Assembly (NCBI RefSeq): GCF_900176515.1
Contig: NZ_FWXV01000004.1
Location: 372,001 to 436,000 of the forward strand
Direction of reading: 5' to 3'
Length of the DNA: 64,000 nucleotides
DNA from: Kibdelosporangium aridum
Lineage (GTDB): Bacteria; Actinomycetota; Actinomycetes; Mycobacteriales; Pseudonocardiaceae
The notes under the pieces were generated by a model. The model was not told where the DNA came from and ran no database searches. It was given only the letters and a program-made list of their open reading frames with translations. Position numbers and translations under genes: made by a program. Shown in pieces: positions 25,344 to 34,669 of the stretch (positions are counted from its first letter, which is position 1; every line of letters begins with the position of its first letter).

Positions 25344-28300
25344 CTATTTCACGCGGTAGGCCCGGATCACGGTCTGCCTGACCGAGTTGCCGTCGCGGTC
25401 GGCCGCGCTCACCCGCAAGGACACGAACCCGCTCGCGGGATTCTGAACCAGTGTCCAGTAGCTGCCATTGACCTTGACAACAGGCGCGTTGCGCCAAGTC
25501 GTACCGTCGTCGGTGGACACCTCGACCGTCCGCAGCGAAGGAGTGCTTCCGGTCGTGCCCGTTTGCCGGTCGACCCGTACCGGGATCGCGAGTACGGTGT
25601 TGGCCCGCGCGTGGTTGGTGATGTCGAGCTTCGGGTCGAAACCGACTGCCAACAGCGGCAACGGGGTCGCCGCCGCGGTGTGCCCCGATCGGAACGTCCA
25701 CTCCGCACTGACCTTTGTGGACAGTGGCCACACCGGGCTTGTCCTGGTCACCTCGGACGTGAGCCGGTAGTCCGCCGGTGCGGCGGGCACGGTGAACGTC
25801 CCGTCACCGGGAACGCCACTGCGGCCGATCTCCTTGCCGTCGGCGTAGAGCGCGGTGTCGCCCTTGTCGGCGAAGCTGTACTCCTCCGGCCTGGTGAAGC
25901 CGGAATGCCTTGCCGCGTCGGAGAACAACGGCAGCGTGGCGCTGATCGTGTCACCTTCGCGACGGATCATGTGCGGCTGGCCGGTGTACCGTTCGTTCGA
26001 CACCGAAACACCCGGTCCGATCACGGCTTTGTTCCACTCGGCCGTGATCCGCTCGGCTGGCCGGTACGTCCGCTCGCTGGTGATGTATCCGTGTTCAGGC
26101 CCGCTGTCGCGGGTTGGTGCGATTCGGAACGAGTTCTCCCATGTGACGGGCGAGTAGTACTCGTTGCGCTGCAACGGCAACGGAACGACCGTCGACCACA
26201 GCGCACTGCCCATGTCCAAATCGCCCGATCGTGTCATGTAGTCGATGTACGCGACGCCGCCGTCGACCAACGAGTGGTAGTTGGCCTTGACCGTCGCCAG
26301 GTCGTTGTTCCGCGGCCGGTAGGTGAGGTTGCCAGGAATGCCGCCGTGATGCGGGAATGCGAGCTCATAGCGGTACGGGCTCGCAGGCAGCCCGGTCAAC
26401 GTCACCGTAGCGGTGCCGAGTTTGGCTAGGCGCGCACCCGTCGGGCTGATCGTGTACACCACCGGAACAGGTGCCTTGTCGCGGACCCTGATCGAAATCG
26501 ACTCGGAGAAGTACAGCAACACGGCCGACGCTCCCGCATCGCCCAGCGCCTTGACCCTGGCGTCGTATTCCATGGCATCGTTCGCGCCGAGCGTGAACAC
26601 AGCGAGTTTGCCCTTGAGATCCCGCGCGGCGATCTCCTCGGGCGTGGCGTGCCCGACGTCCACGGCGTTGTATTCCTTGGCACCGATGGTCGTCGGCGAC
26701 TGTGGCGCCCACTCGACCGGAAGCTCGAAGGACTCCGGCTTGCTCGCGGTCAGCTGGACCGACGGCCGCTCCACCTGCTGCCGGTTGTAGTAGTCGAAGT
26801 GGCTGTGGCTGCCCTTCGTCGGCACGGCATACATTTCCTCGGTCGGGCCGCTGAGGTACGAGACCCCACCAGCCTCGATCGCTGTGGTTCCGGCGACCCG
26901 GCGCGCTTCCTTCTCGTCGACCTGAACACTCACCCGGACACCACGGCGGGCGTCGAGCGGCACGGCGGTGTCCTCGCGCAGGTCGACTTCCGGCTCGCCG
27001 AGCATCGTCACCGACGGCTCCACCTGCCCGGGGATCGGCGTCGCGACTTGCCCGAAAACCGTGTAGCGGCCAGCGGGCAGGCGCACCGGCTGATTGCTCG
27101 CCACGATGTCCCAGTCGGTTGTGCCGAGCCGCTTCCAGATCACCGAGCCGTCGCCGTCCGGCTGGAGTTCCACGCCGTTGCGGTCGATCAGCTTGGGCGT
27201 CAACGTGTAGCTCTCCGGCTCCTTGGTCGCGCCGATCGCGGTCTGCACGACCGTGGTGCCGTTCTTGGCGGTCAGCCTGCCGTTGTACTCCGCGATCGGA
27301 CCCGCGGCCGGGTCGAACGTGACGTTCGCGGTCGCCTGGCCCTGCGCCGGGACGGTGATCTCCTTGACGTCCGTGCTGAACACGCCGGCGTCCTGGAGTT
27401 CGAGCGTGAGCGTGACCGGGGTGCTGCCGGAGTTGGTGTACGTGACCGGCTTGGTCACCTTGTCCTTGCTGTGCGGCCATTTGACGAAGCCCATGCTCAG
27501 GCTGCCGACGTTCGCGGTGACGGCCTGGCTGACCGCACGAGCCACGTCCACCCTGCCAGCGCCTTGCTGGTAGATGGTCGCCGAGACGGGGTTCGCGGTG
27601 CTCATCAACGCGGCCTTGATCTGCTGGCCGGTCCAGTCGGGGTGTTGGGCGGCAAGGATTGCCGCCGCACCAGCGACATGGGGCGTGGCCATGGATGTGC
27701 CGTCCAGCCGCGCGTAGTGCTCGTCAACGGCCACGTCGTCGAGCGTGCCCTTGGCCCGTGCGGCCACGATGGCCTCGCCGGGTGCGGCGATGTCCGGCTT
27801 GACGGCGAAATCACCGGTGCGCGGCCCAGGGGAGGAGAACCGACTCGGCTCGTCCTGCTTGTTCACGCTGGCCACGGCCAGTGCCGCGTCGGCGGCTGCG
27901 GGCGCGGACACCTTGAGGCGCGGGCCGTAGTTGCCCGCCGCGATCACGAACAACGTGCCGCGCTCGGCCGAAATCCGGTTCACCGCGGTCTCAAGGGGAC
28001 CGGTGCCGTCACCAGGTCCACCTCCGAGACTCATGTTGACGACCTTCGCGCCGCTGTCGGCGGCCCACTGCATGCCTTCGAGGATCGCGTCGAACGGGCA
28101 GCCGTTGACCTGGCAGACCTTGCCGATCAACAGGTCCGCGCCCTTGGCCACACCGGTGTACTTACCGCCACGGCCCGCTGCGGTCGACGCGACGTGCGTG
28201 CCGTGACCGACCCGGTCTTGGATGCCTTCGTTGACGAAGTCCTTCTCGCCCTTGACGATTCCCCGCAGGTCCGGGTGCTCCGGGTCGTATCCGGTGTCCA

Positions 28301-28913
28301 GCACGGCGATGGTGGCACCGGCACCGGTGTGCCCGGCCTGCCACGCGGCGGGCGCGCCGACCTGCGGCACGCTCTGGTCCAGCGACGGATATGCCTTGCC
28401 GTTGAGCCAGATCTTGCTCGTCTTCGCCGTCTCGAGCACGTCTGCCGCACGCTGCTTCGGCGCGGCGACCGCGGTCATCCGCACTGCGGGCAGATCCCGC
28501 TTGACCTGGCCGAGCGCGGCCACGGCGGGCCCGGATTCCACCAGCAGCGGGATCTCCGGTGTGGCGGCGTCGTCGTAGCCCAGTTTGATCAGGCCTGTCA
28601 CGTCGAACAACGCCTTGTCGAGCCGGCCTGACCTGACCAACGGCACCGCGTCCGACGGGATGACGATGACCCCGTCCGGCCCGACTGACTTGACGAAGCC
28701 GCGCGGTGCGCCGATGCGTTTCGCCGGTTCGATCCTGGCGTCCCAGGTGTTCCCGCGTTTGGTCACGGTCACCTTGTCGCCGGTGATCAGCGTGACCGTC
28801 TTACCCGGTTGCGGTCTCGCCGATGCGGTGTTCGCAGGGTCAGCGGCCGCGGGCAGCCCCGCGAGTCCGCTGATGAGCACGGCCAGGGCAGCCGTGTAGA
28901 TGGTTCCGCGCAC
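25344..28913 (-). CDS. very large secreted S8 subtilase (1189 aa), paralogue
   Basis: The protein has a signal peptide ending near PAAA (residue 24) and the same architecture as the downstream paralogue. Catalytic residues are Asp206, His237 and Ser407, with oxyanion Asn328. The pro-region KTVTLITGDKVTV, the catalytic domain and the C-terminal domains (PESYTLTPKLIDRNGV, STDDGTTWRNAPVVKVNG) align throughout, indicating tandem duplication with divergence mostly in the C-terminal half. The start is GTG at 28911-28913, chosen because GAGGGG lies upstream at good spacing. A long gap of 108 nt separates it from the paralogue. Confidence 0.92.
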   Translation of the reverse strand: MRGTIYTAALAVLISGLAGLPAAADPANTASARPQPGKTVTLITGDKVTVTKRGNTWDARIEPAKRIGAPRGFVKSVGPDGVIVIPSDAVPLVRSGRLDKALFDVTGLIKLGYDDAATPEIPLLVESGPAVAALGQVKRDLPAVRMTAVAAPKQRAADVLETAKTSKIWLNGKAYPSLDQSVPQVGAPAAWQAGHTGAGATIAVLDTGYDPEHPDLRGIVKGEKDFVNEGIQDRVGHGTHVASTAAGRGGKYTGVAKGADLLIGKVCQVNGCPFDAILEGMQWAADSGAKVVNMSLGGGPGDGTGPLETAVNRISAERGTLFVIAAGNYGPRLKVSAPAAADAALAVASVNKQDEPSRFSSPGPRTGDFAVKPDIAAPGEAIVAARAKGTLDDVAVDEHYARLDGTSMATPHVAGAAAILAAQHPDWTGQQIKAALMSTANPVSATIYQQGAGRVDVARAVSQAVTANVGSLSMGFVKWPHSKDKVTKPVTYTNSGSTPVTLTLELQDAGVFSTDVKEITVPAQGQATANVTFDPAAGPIAEYNGRLTAKNGTTVVQTAIGATKEPESYTLTPKLIDRNGVELQPDGDGSVIWKRLGTTDWDIVASNQPVRLPAGRYTVFGQVATPIPGQVEPSVTMLGEPEVDLREDTAVPLDARRGVRVSVQVDEKEARRVAGTTAIEAGGVSYLSGPTEEMYAVPTKGSHSHFDYYNRQQVERPSVQLTASKPESFELPVEWAPQSPTTIGAKEYNAVDVGHATPEEIAARDLKGKLAVFTLGANDAMEYDARVKALGDAGASAVLLYFSESISIRVRDKAPVPVVYTISPTGARLAKLGTATVTLTGLPASPYRYELAFPHHGGIPGNLTYRPRNNDLATVKANYHSLVDGGVAYIDYMTRSGDLDMGSALWSTVVPLPLQRNEYYSPVTWENSFRIAPTRDSGPEHGYITSERTYRPAERITAEWNKAVIGPGVSVSNERYTGQPHMIRREGDTISATLPLFSDAARHSGFTRPEEYSFADKGDTALYADGKEIGRSGVPGDGTFTVPAAPADYRLTSEVTRTSPVWPLSTKVSAEWTFRSGHTAAATPLPLLAVGFDPKLDITNHARANTVLAIPVRVDRQTGTTGSTPSLRTVEVSTDDGTTWRNAPVVKVNGSYWTLVQNPASGFVSLRVSAADRDGNSVRQTVIRAYRVK

Positions 28914-28992
28914 AGTTGTTGCCCCTCGTCGGAATTCCCCAGCAACTGGTAGACGCCGGTGAGGGGGGTGATGTTGGTTCTTTGGAAATCAA

Positions 28993-29388
28993 TTACCTGG
29001 ATGGCCGAGTGATCGCGCCAATCAGTAACAGAACGCAACCGCCCGCCGTGTTCCAGAAGCCCTGCCTGAACTGCGACGCGAACGCCTCGACCTGCATCTG
29101 CTGGCCGAGGAACACGGCGAACACGACGACCGCGAGGAACGCGCCGAGTGCCATCAGCCAGCGTCTGCCGATGATCAGCCCCAGCATGGCCAGCGCGACC
29201 GCGACCACGATCGGCACGAACAACGAGTTGACCATGTCGGTCGTGGTGGCCGTGACCCCGTTCCACAGTTCGTTCAGCGGGATCTGCCTGCCCTGCCGGT
29301 CGCGGTACCACGGCAGGAACGTGCTGTAGACGACCGCCGCGGCACCCGCCACGGTGGCCACTATCGCGATCACCATCCGCATGACCAC
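28993..29388 (-). CDS. small membrane protein, four helices
   Basis: The protein has about 131 residues from GTG 29388, or 129 from the ATG at 29382. The sequence shows an N-terminal helix, an external loop with LPWYRDRQGRQ, and three further helices. The family is not recognised. Its start lies 14-20 nt from the divergent merR start, so the two share a control region and merR may regulate it (inference). Confidence 0.7.
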   Translation of the reverse strand: MVMRMVIAIVATVAGAAAVVYSTFLPWYRDRQGRQIPLNELWNGVTATTTDMVNSLFVPIVVAVALAMLGLIIGRRWLMALGAFLAVVVFAVFLGQQMQVEAFASQFRQGFWNTAGGCVLLLIGAITRPSR

Positions 29389-29389
29389 C

Positions 29390-29395
29390 TAGCAT
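29390..29395 (+). promoter_or_regulatory. TANNNT -10-like box for the MerR gene
   Basis: TAGCAT ends 6 nt before GTG 29402, the spacing of a leaderless transcript. Confidence 0.4.
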
Positions 29396-29401
29396 GCCAG
29401 C

Positions 29402-30151
29402 GTGGCGGAGTACCGGATCGACGACCTGGCCAGGGTGAGTGGCACGACCGTGCGCAACATCCGGGTCTACCAGGACCGCGGGCTGCTCCCGCCGCCCATT
29501 CGCCGAGGCCGGACCGCGATCTACACCGACGCGCACCTGTCGCGGCTGCGGCTGGTGACCAACATGCTCGGCCGTGGCTACGCGTTCGCGCAGATCGCCG
29601 AGATGCTGGCGGCCTGGGAGTCCGGCCGCAGCCTTGCCGACGTACTCGGTCTGGAAGAGGCCATGGGCGCGCCGTGGTCGTCCGAACTCCCGGCGCCGAT
29701 CACGATCCGCGAGCTGCGCCGGATGTTCGGCAACCAGCTCACGCCCGCGAACACCCGTAAGGCCTTGGAACTGGGGTTGCTGCAGCGCCAGGGCGTGGGT
29801 TTCGTCGCGCCGAGCCCGCAGCTGCTGGAAGCCGGGTACGAGCTGGTCAAGCTCGGTGTGCCGCTGGACGAGGTGATCGAGCTCGCCGGGGTGCTGCAGC
29901 GGGAGGTCGACCACGTCGCCGGGCTGATGGTCGGCCTGGTGCGGCGGTACGTGCTCGACCCGAAGGGCGAGGACTGGCTGCCCAGCGGCGACGAAGTGCC
30001 TTACTACGCCGACGTGCTGCGTCGCCTGCCGCCGGTGGTGATCTCGGCGCTGACCGCCGCCGTGGCCCGGTCGACCGCTCGCGTCATCCCGGACATGCTC
30101 GGCGACCGGCTCGAAGCGTTGATCAAATCAAGCAGGCTTTCGAGCGATTAG
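29402..30151 (+). CDS. MerR-family transcriptional regulator
   Basis: The 249-residue protein starts with a MerR winged helix-turn-helix (YRIDDLARVSGTTVRNIRVY, then RGLLPPPIRRGRTAIYTDAH). The long C-terminal effector part has no metal-binding cysteines and no known drug-binding motif, so the signal is unknown. MerR proteins usually act at promoters with long spacers and often control a divergent neighbour, here the small membrane protein. Its last 24 nt overlap the convergent methyltransferase gene. Confidence 0.88.
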   Translation: MAEYRIDDLARVSGTTVRNIRVYQDRGLLPPPIRRGRTAIYTDAHLSRLRLVTNMLGRGYAFAQIAEMLAAWESGRSLADVLGLEEAMGAPWSSELPAPITIRELRRMFGNQLTPANTRKALELGLLQRQGVGFVAPSPQLLEAGYELVKLGVPLDEVIELAGVLQREVDHVAGLMVGLVRRYVLDPKGEDWLPSGDEVPYYADVLRRLPPVVISALTAAVARSTARVIPDMLGDRLEALIKSSRLSSD

Positions 30152-30814
30152 CACCGCGCCGCGTTTGGTCACGGTCAGCGGGACAGCAAGCTCCCGTGCG
30201 GCCCGTTGTGCGGCTTCCTCGGCGACCCGCCTGGCAAGTAGATAGTCCCGAATGGACTCCGCGGTGGGCAGTGTGATCAGGGGAGCGTCCCATGCGTCCA
30301 CTTCGACGTCGTCGAACACGGTCCGCACGACCTGCGGCGCCTCTTCGGCGTCGAACGGGCTCGGCGGGCGCTCGCGGTACGCGCTGAATTCGGGGGAGTC
30401 GGACCGGGCGATCGTGGACGCGACCAGGACGCCACCGGGTTTCAAGACCCGCTTGGCTTCTCGCAGTGCCTGCGTCGGATCTGCCAGGTGGTACAGCATG
30501 TTCAGTGTGGTCACCGCGTCAAAAGTGTTGTCCTGAAACGGAATCGCGGTCGCACTGGCCTGGACGCGGGGCTCGGGGTGATTGCGCAGGAACGTTATCG
30601 CCATATCGAGGCCGATCACACGCTTGTCCGGCATGGCCTCCCGCAGCACGCCTTCCGCGCATCCCACGTCCAGTACCAGATCGGCGCTGGTCAGGTGCGA
30701 CGCCACCCGCGCGTAGAGATTGGCTTGGGAGTAGGCCTTCGACAGCCGCGCGCCGCTGCGGTAGCGGTCCGGGTTGCTGTCGTAATCGACAGGTACGGCG
30801 TCAGGAGTTGCCAT
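30128..30814 (-). CDS. class I SAM-dependent methyltransferase
   Basis: The 228-residue cytoplasmic enzyme has motif I VLDVGCAEGVL (about residues 46-56), acidic motif II VIGLDM, motif for the adenine pocket ATAIPFQDNTFDAV and LKPGGVLVAS. This is the Methyltransf_11 fold; the substrate cannot be told. It ends inside the convergent merR gene. Confidence 0.87.
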   Translation of the reverse strand: MATPDAVPVDYDSNPDRYRSGARLSKAYSQANLYARVASHLTSADLVLDVGCAEGVLREAMPDKRVIGLDMAITFLRNHPEPRVQASATAIPFQDNTFDAVTTLNMLYHLADPTQALREAKRVLKPGGVLVASTIARSDSPEFSAYRERPPSPFDAEEAPQVVRTVFDDVEVDAWDAPLITLPTAESIRDYLLARRVAEEAAQRAARELAVPLTVTKRGAVLIARKPA

Positions 30815-30877
30815 GGGAACAGCCTTTCACCATTCTTCGACATCAGGGAGGCGCGCCATCCGTGATGGGAGTTGCCG

Positions 30878-31837
30878 ATGACCGACTTCGAGCGATATGT
30901 CGTCGAAGAACATATCGAGGATTTCAATGACGGCGTGATCAGCCGCCGCGAACTGCTCCGCCGGGTCACCCTGATCACCGGCAGCACGGTGGCCACGATG
31001 ACCTTGCTGACCGCGATGGGCTGCAGCACCGAACCGAACGGGTCGCCGGTCCAGCCGACGCCGCGGACCTCCGACAACCCGCAGGACTTCGCCACACCAC
31101 CAGCACAACCGACGCCGGACGGCGTGACCGTCCAGCCCAACGATCCCCGGATCCGTGTCACCGACCTGGCCGTCAAAGGGACCGATGGGGCGCCGCTGAT
31201 CAGCTATCACGCCTCGCCGGCCAATGGCACACCGGCGGGCGGGATCTTGGTCGTCCACGAGAACCGCGGCCTGGTCCCGCACACCAAGGACGTGGTCCGG
31301 CGGGTGGCGACAGCCGGATTCGAGGCGCTGGCTGTGGATTTGCTGTCCAGGGACGGCGGTGCCGACAAGCTCACCGATTCGGCGGCGTACTCGGCCGCGT
31401 TGAGCAAGCGTCCGGTCGACGCGATGGTCTCGGACGTCCGGGAGTCGCTGTCCGCCTTGTCGGCGACGGGAAACGGCGTGCGAATCGGGATGACCGGGTT
31501 CTGCTTCGGCGGCGGGATGACGTGGAACGCGTTGGCCTCCGGCGTGCAGATGAAGGCCGCCGTGCCGTTCTACGGGCCCGCGCCAACGAACATCGAGGCG
31601 CTCGCGAGCGTCCAGGCAGCGGTGTTCGGCGTCTACGCCGAGCGCGACGCCCGGATCACCGGCTCGAAGGACGCCGTCGAGGGCCAGCTCAAACGCAGCG
31701 GCCGGCCGTACAAGGTGACCGTCTACCCGGGCGTTGACCACGCCTTCCACAACGACACCGGAGCTCGCTACAACGCGGCACAGGCGGAGGCTGCCTGGAT
31801 TGCCACGATTGAGTGGTTCAGGCAGTACGTGGTCTGA
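30878..31837 (+). CDS. exported dienelactone hydrolase-family protein
   Basis: The 319-residue protein starts at ATG 30878, which has GGGAG 6 nt upstream. The N-terminus has SRRELLRRVTLITGS, resembling a twin-arginine signal, followed by a lipobox-like LTAMGC (Cys49) and a Pro/Thr-rich linker. The hydrolase domain carries Glu128 (HENRG), nucleophile Cys209 (GFCFGGG), Asp257 and His288 (DHAFHND), the dienelactone hydrolase set. Such enzymes cleave cyclic esters; the natural substrate here is unknown. Tat export and lipid anchoring are predictions. Confidence 0.85.
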   Translation: MTDFERYVVEEHIEDFNDGVISRRELLRRVTLITGSTVATMTLLTAMGCSTEPNGSPVQPTPRTSDNPQDFATPPAQPTPDGVTVQPNDPRIRVTDLAVKGTDGAPLISYHASPANGTPAGGILVVHENRGLVPHTKDVVRRVATAGFEALAVDLLSRDGGADKLTDSAAYSAALSKRPVDAMVSDVRESLSALSATGNGVRIGMTGFCFGGGMTWNALASGVQMKAAVPFYGPAPTNIEALASVQAAVFGVYAERDARITGSKDAVEGQLKRSGRPYKVTVYPGVDHAFHNDTGARYNAAQAEAAWIATIEWFRQYVV

Positions 31838-31956
31838 TACGCCCAGGAATCTACTCCCGGTAACCGCGTTTGACCTGCAAAAACAGCACTCCGCCATTGC
31901 GATGATGTCAATGGCCGTTGTAACGTTTCTCGTTGTCAGCGACGACGGGAGCGGCC

Positions 31957-33642
31957 ATGCGGACGGTCAAATCGGGTGACGTGTCCCTTGCGGTGTACGA
32001 GCAAGGCGACCCGGCCGATCCGACTGTCCTGCTGATCCACGGATACCCGGACAACCACACGATGTGGGACGGCGTCGCAGCGCGTCTCGCCTCCCAATTC
32101 CACGTCGTGTCCTACGACGTCCGGGGTGCCGGCGCCTCAACACGGCCACGTGCGGTCGCGGACTACCGGATCCCGGAGTTGGTCTCGGATGTGTTCGCGG
32201 TCGCGGACGCCGTCAGCCCCGACCGGCCGGTGCACGTCGTGGCGCATGACTGGGGCTCGATGCAGGCCTGGTACGCGGTGACGTCCGGGACTTCCCGGAT
32301 CGCCTCGTTCACCACGATCTCCGGGCCGTGCATGGACCACGTGGCCTTCTGGACACGCCGCAGGCTGGCCCGCCCGACACCCCGAAACCTGGCGCAAGTG
32401 GTCTGGCAGCAACTGCATTCCTGGTACATCCTGCTGTTCCACCTGCCGGTGGTCCCGGTTGTGCTGTGGCGGCTTGGCTTCGGCAAGATCCTCGCCAGGA
32501 TCGAAGGGCTGGACCGTGTTCCGTCCGTTGTGGACGGTATTCACGGCATGAAGCTCTACCGTGCCAACATCTTCCAGCGCATGAAGGACGCGACCGAGCA
32601 GCGGACCGACGTCCCGGTCCAGATGATCATGCCGACCCGCGATCGTTACGTGACTCCGGGTCTGCTCGAAGACGTGCCGCGATGGGTGCCGAACCTCTGG
32701 CGCCGCAAGGTGATCGGCGGCCACTGGGTCGCACTGGAGCGACCGGCGGTGATCGCGCGAATGGCCGAGGAGTTCATCGCGCACATCGAAGGCGAGCCGG
32801 TGACCCGCGGGTTGCAACGCGCACTCGCGCCGTCCTCGTTCGCGCATCGCCTGGTCCTGGTCACCGGGGCGGGCAGTGGCATCGGACGGGAAACGGCACT
32901 CGCGTTCGCCCGCGACGGCGCCGACGTGCTCGTCACTGACGTGGACTTGTTGTCAGCCAAGGAAACCGCGGACATGATCGGCCCCGCGGCGACGGCCTAC
33001 CACCTCGACGTGACCGACGAATCGGCCATGCGGCGGCTCGCCGACGCGATCGTGGTCGAGCACGGAGTCCCCGACGTTGTGGTGAACAACGCCGGAATCG
33101 CGGTCGCCGGGCCGTTCCTGGAAACATCCGCCAAGGACTGGTCGCGCATCGTGGATGTGAACCTGCTCGGTGTCGTGAACGGCTGCCGCGTGTTCGGCGC
33201 ACTCATGGCCGAGACAGGCGAAGGCGGGCACATCGTGAACGTCGCCTCGGCTGCGGCGTACCTGCATTCCCGTGCGCTGCCAGCGTATTCGGCCACGAAG
33301 GCCGCGGTGTTGGCCTTGTCGGGCTCGCTGCGAGCCGACTTCGAGTCCGCTGGAATCGGCGTGTCGGCGATCTGCCCAGGCTTCGTGCACACGCCCATCA
33401 CCCGTGCGACGACATTCGTCGGTGTGGACTCGTCCACCCAGGACGCCATGCGGGAACGGACTTCGCGGCTCTACAGGCGGCGCGGGTTCCCGCCTTCGCG
33501 GGTCGCCTCGGCGATCGTGGCCTCGGTCCGGTCGAACAAGGCGGTCGTGCCGGTCACGGCCGAGGCCAAATTCGGACTTCTGCTTTCGCGGTTCGCGCCG
33601 GGAATCATCCGGCGCCTGGCACGAATCGGGGTAACCAGGTGA
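31957..33642 (+). CDS. ephD: EphD-like fusion: alpha/beta hydrolase plus short-chain dehydrogenase
   Basis: The 561-residue two-domain protein starts at ATG 31957, preceded by GGGAG. The N-terminal alpha/beta-hydrolase has HGYPDNHTMW and Asp98 in AHDWGS, the nucleophile position of epoxide hydrolases. From about residue 295 an SDR domain has VTGAGSGIG, NNAGIAVAG and Tyr444-x3-Lys448 (YSATK). This order is that of mycobacterial EphD, linked to lipid epoxide metabolism. The next gene overlaps by 4 nt. Confidence 0.88.
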   Translation: MRTVKSGDVSLAVYEQGDPADPTVLLIHGYPDNHTMWDGVAARLASQFHVVSYDVRGAGASTRPRAVADYRIPELVSDVFAVADAVSPDRPVHVVAHDWGSMQAWYAVTSGTSRIASFTTISGPCMDHVAFWTRRRLARPTPRNLAQVVWQQLHSWYILLFHLPVVPVVLWRLGFGKILARIEGLDRVPSVVDGIHGMKLYRANIFQRMKDATEQRTDVPVQMIMPTRDRYVTPGLLEDVPRWVPNLWRRKVIGGHWVALERPAVIARMAEEFIAHIEGEPVTRGLQRALAPSSFAHRLVLVTGAGSGIGRETALAFARDGADVLVTDVDLLSAKETADMIGPAATAYHLDVTDESAMRRLADAIVVEHGVPDVVVNNAGIAVAGPFLETSAKDWSRIVDVNLLGVVNGCRVFGALMAETGEGGHIVNVASAAAYLHSRALPAYSATKAAVLALSGSLRADFESAGIGVSAICPGFVHTPITRATTFVGVDSSTQDAMRERTSRLYRRRGFPPSRVASAIVASVRSNKAVVPVTAEAKFGLLLSRFAPGIIRRLARIGVTR

Positions 33643-34427
33643 ACATCTGCTACGAGCGTCGCGGCTCAGGAAGCCCATTGGTGCTGCTGCACGGCATCGG
33701 ACACCGTTGGCAGGCATGGGAACCCGTACTGGACCGGCTGGCGCAATCGCATGACGTGATCGCGATGGACCTGCCCGGATTCGGGCTTTCGCCGTGTTTG
33801 CCCGAGCCGTACTCGGTGGCCGCGGCTGTGGATGCGGCTGTGGACACCTTCAAATCCCTGGGGATAACGCGGCCACACATGGCAGGCAACTCACTGGGCG
33901 GAATGCTCGCACTCGAACTGGCATCCGCCGGGCACGCGAGTTCAGTGACAGCATTGGCCCCAGCGGGTTTCTGGACAACGGCTCGTGGGCGGGCGTGGGC
34001 CTTGCGGGTGCTCAGCATGATCCGGGCGACCGGGCGGTTGCCGGAGCGAACCCGAACGGCTGTGATGTCCCGGAAGTCATTGCGGTTGGCGAGCGGCAGC
34101 TTGCTTTTCGGGCACCCCTCGCGGGTTCCGCTCGAGGTCATGCTGGCCGACTTGGCCTCCATGGCGGCGGCGCCGGGGTTCGACTCCGTGGCCAGGGCAG
34201 GCCGGGACTACTTCTACCGCAGCCCTGCGCCGACGGTGCCGGTGACGGTGGCGTGGGGGACCCGGGACCGGATCTTGTGGCCGACACAGGCACGCCGGGC
34301 CGCTCAGCTCCTGCCAGAGGCCCGGCATGTCACGTTGCCGGGGTGCGGGCACGTGCCGATGCACGACGAGCCGGAGTTGGTGGCCCGCACGATCCTGGAG
34401 ACGTGCGCCCGGGTCCCGGTCGCCTAG
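33639..34427 (+). CDS. alpha/beta hydrolase
   Basis: The 262-residue cytoplasmic hydrolase has oxyanion region LLHGIGHRWQAW, nucleophile Ser85 in AGNSLGG, an Asp in WGTRDRILWP and His238 in GCGHVPMHDEP. It belongs to the broad esterase/C-C hydrolase superfamily. GTGA overlap with the EphD-like gene suggests it acts on the same or a related lipid substrate. Confidence 0.87.
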   Translation: MNICYERRGSGSPLVLLHGIGHRWQAWEPVLDRLAQSHDVIAMDLPGFGLSPCLPEPYSVAAAVDAAVDTFKSLGITRPHMAGNSLGGMLALELASAGHASSVTALAPAGFWTTARGRAWALRVLSMIRATGRLPERTRTAVMSRKSLRLASGSLLFGHPSRVPLEVMLADLASMAAAPGFDSVARAGRDYFYRSPAPTVPVTVAWGTRDRILWPTQARRAAQLLPEARHVTLPGCGHVPMHDEPELVARTILETCARVPVA

Positions 34428-34540
34428 ATCGCCCCGAAGGGATCATCGGCAAATCCAGTTGTCCACAACCCTTGCGAACCCCGCCGCCGACCAAGCCCCA
34501 CCGATAAACTGGACCAGGGACGCCCCCCGGGAGTGGTGGG

Positions 34541-34668
34541 GGCTGCTTTGGGGCGGGGCTGTCTTGAGGCCCGGCTGTCTTGAGCCCGGGGCGGGGCTGT
34601 TTTGAGGCCGGGCCGCCTTGGTGCCGGGCCGCCTTGGGCTGGGGGCTGGGCTGTCTTGGGCCGGGTCG
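34541..34668. repeat. degenerate GC-rich short tandem repeats
   Basis: About seven imperfect copies of a 16-22-nt unit of the form CGGGGCTGTCTTGAGGCC (variants CCGGGCCGCCTTGG) run up to the 3' end of the coiled-coil gene. No coding function is apparent. Confidence 0.6.
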
Positions 34669-34669
34669 G

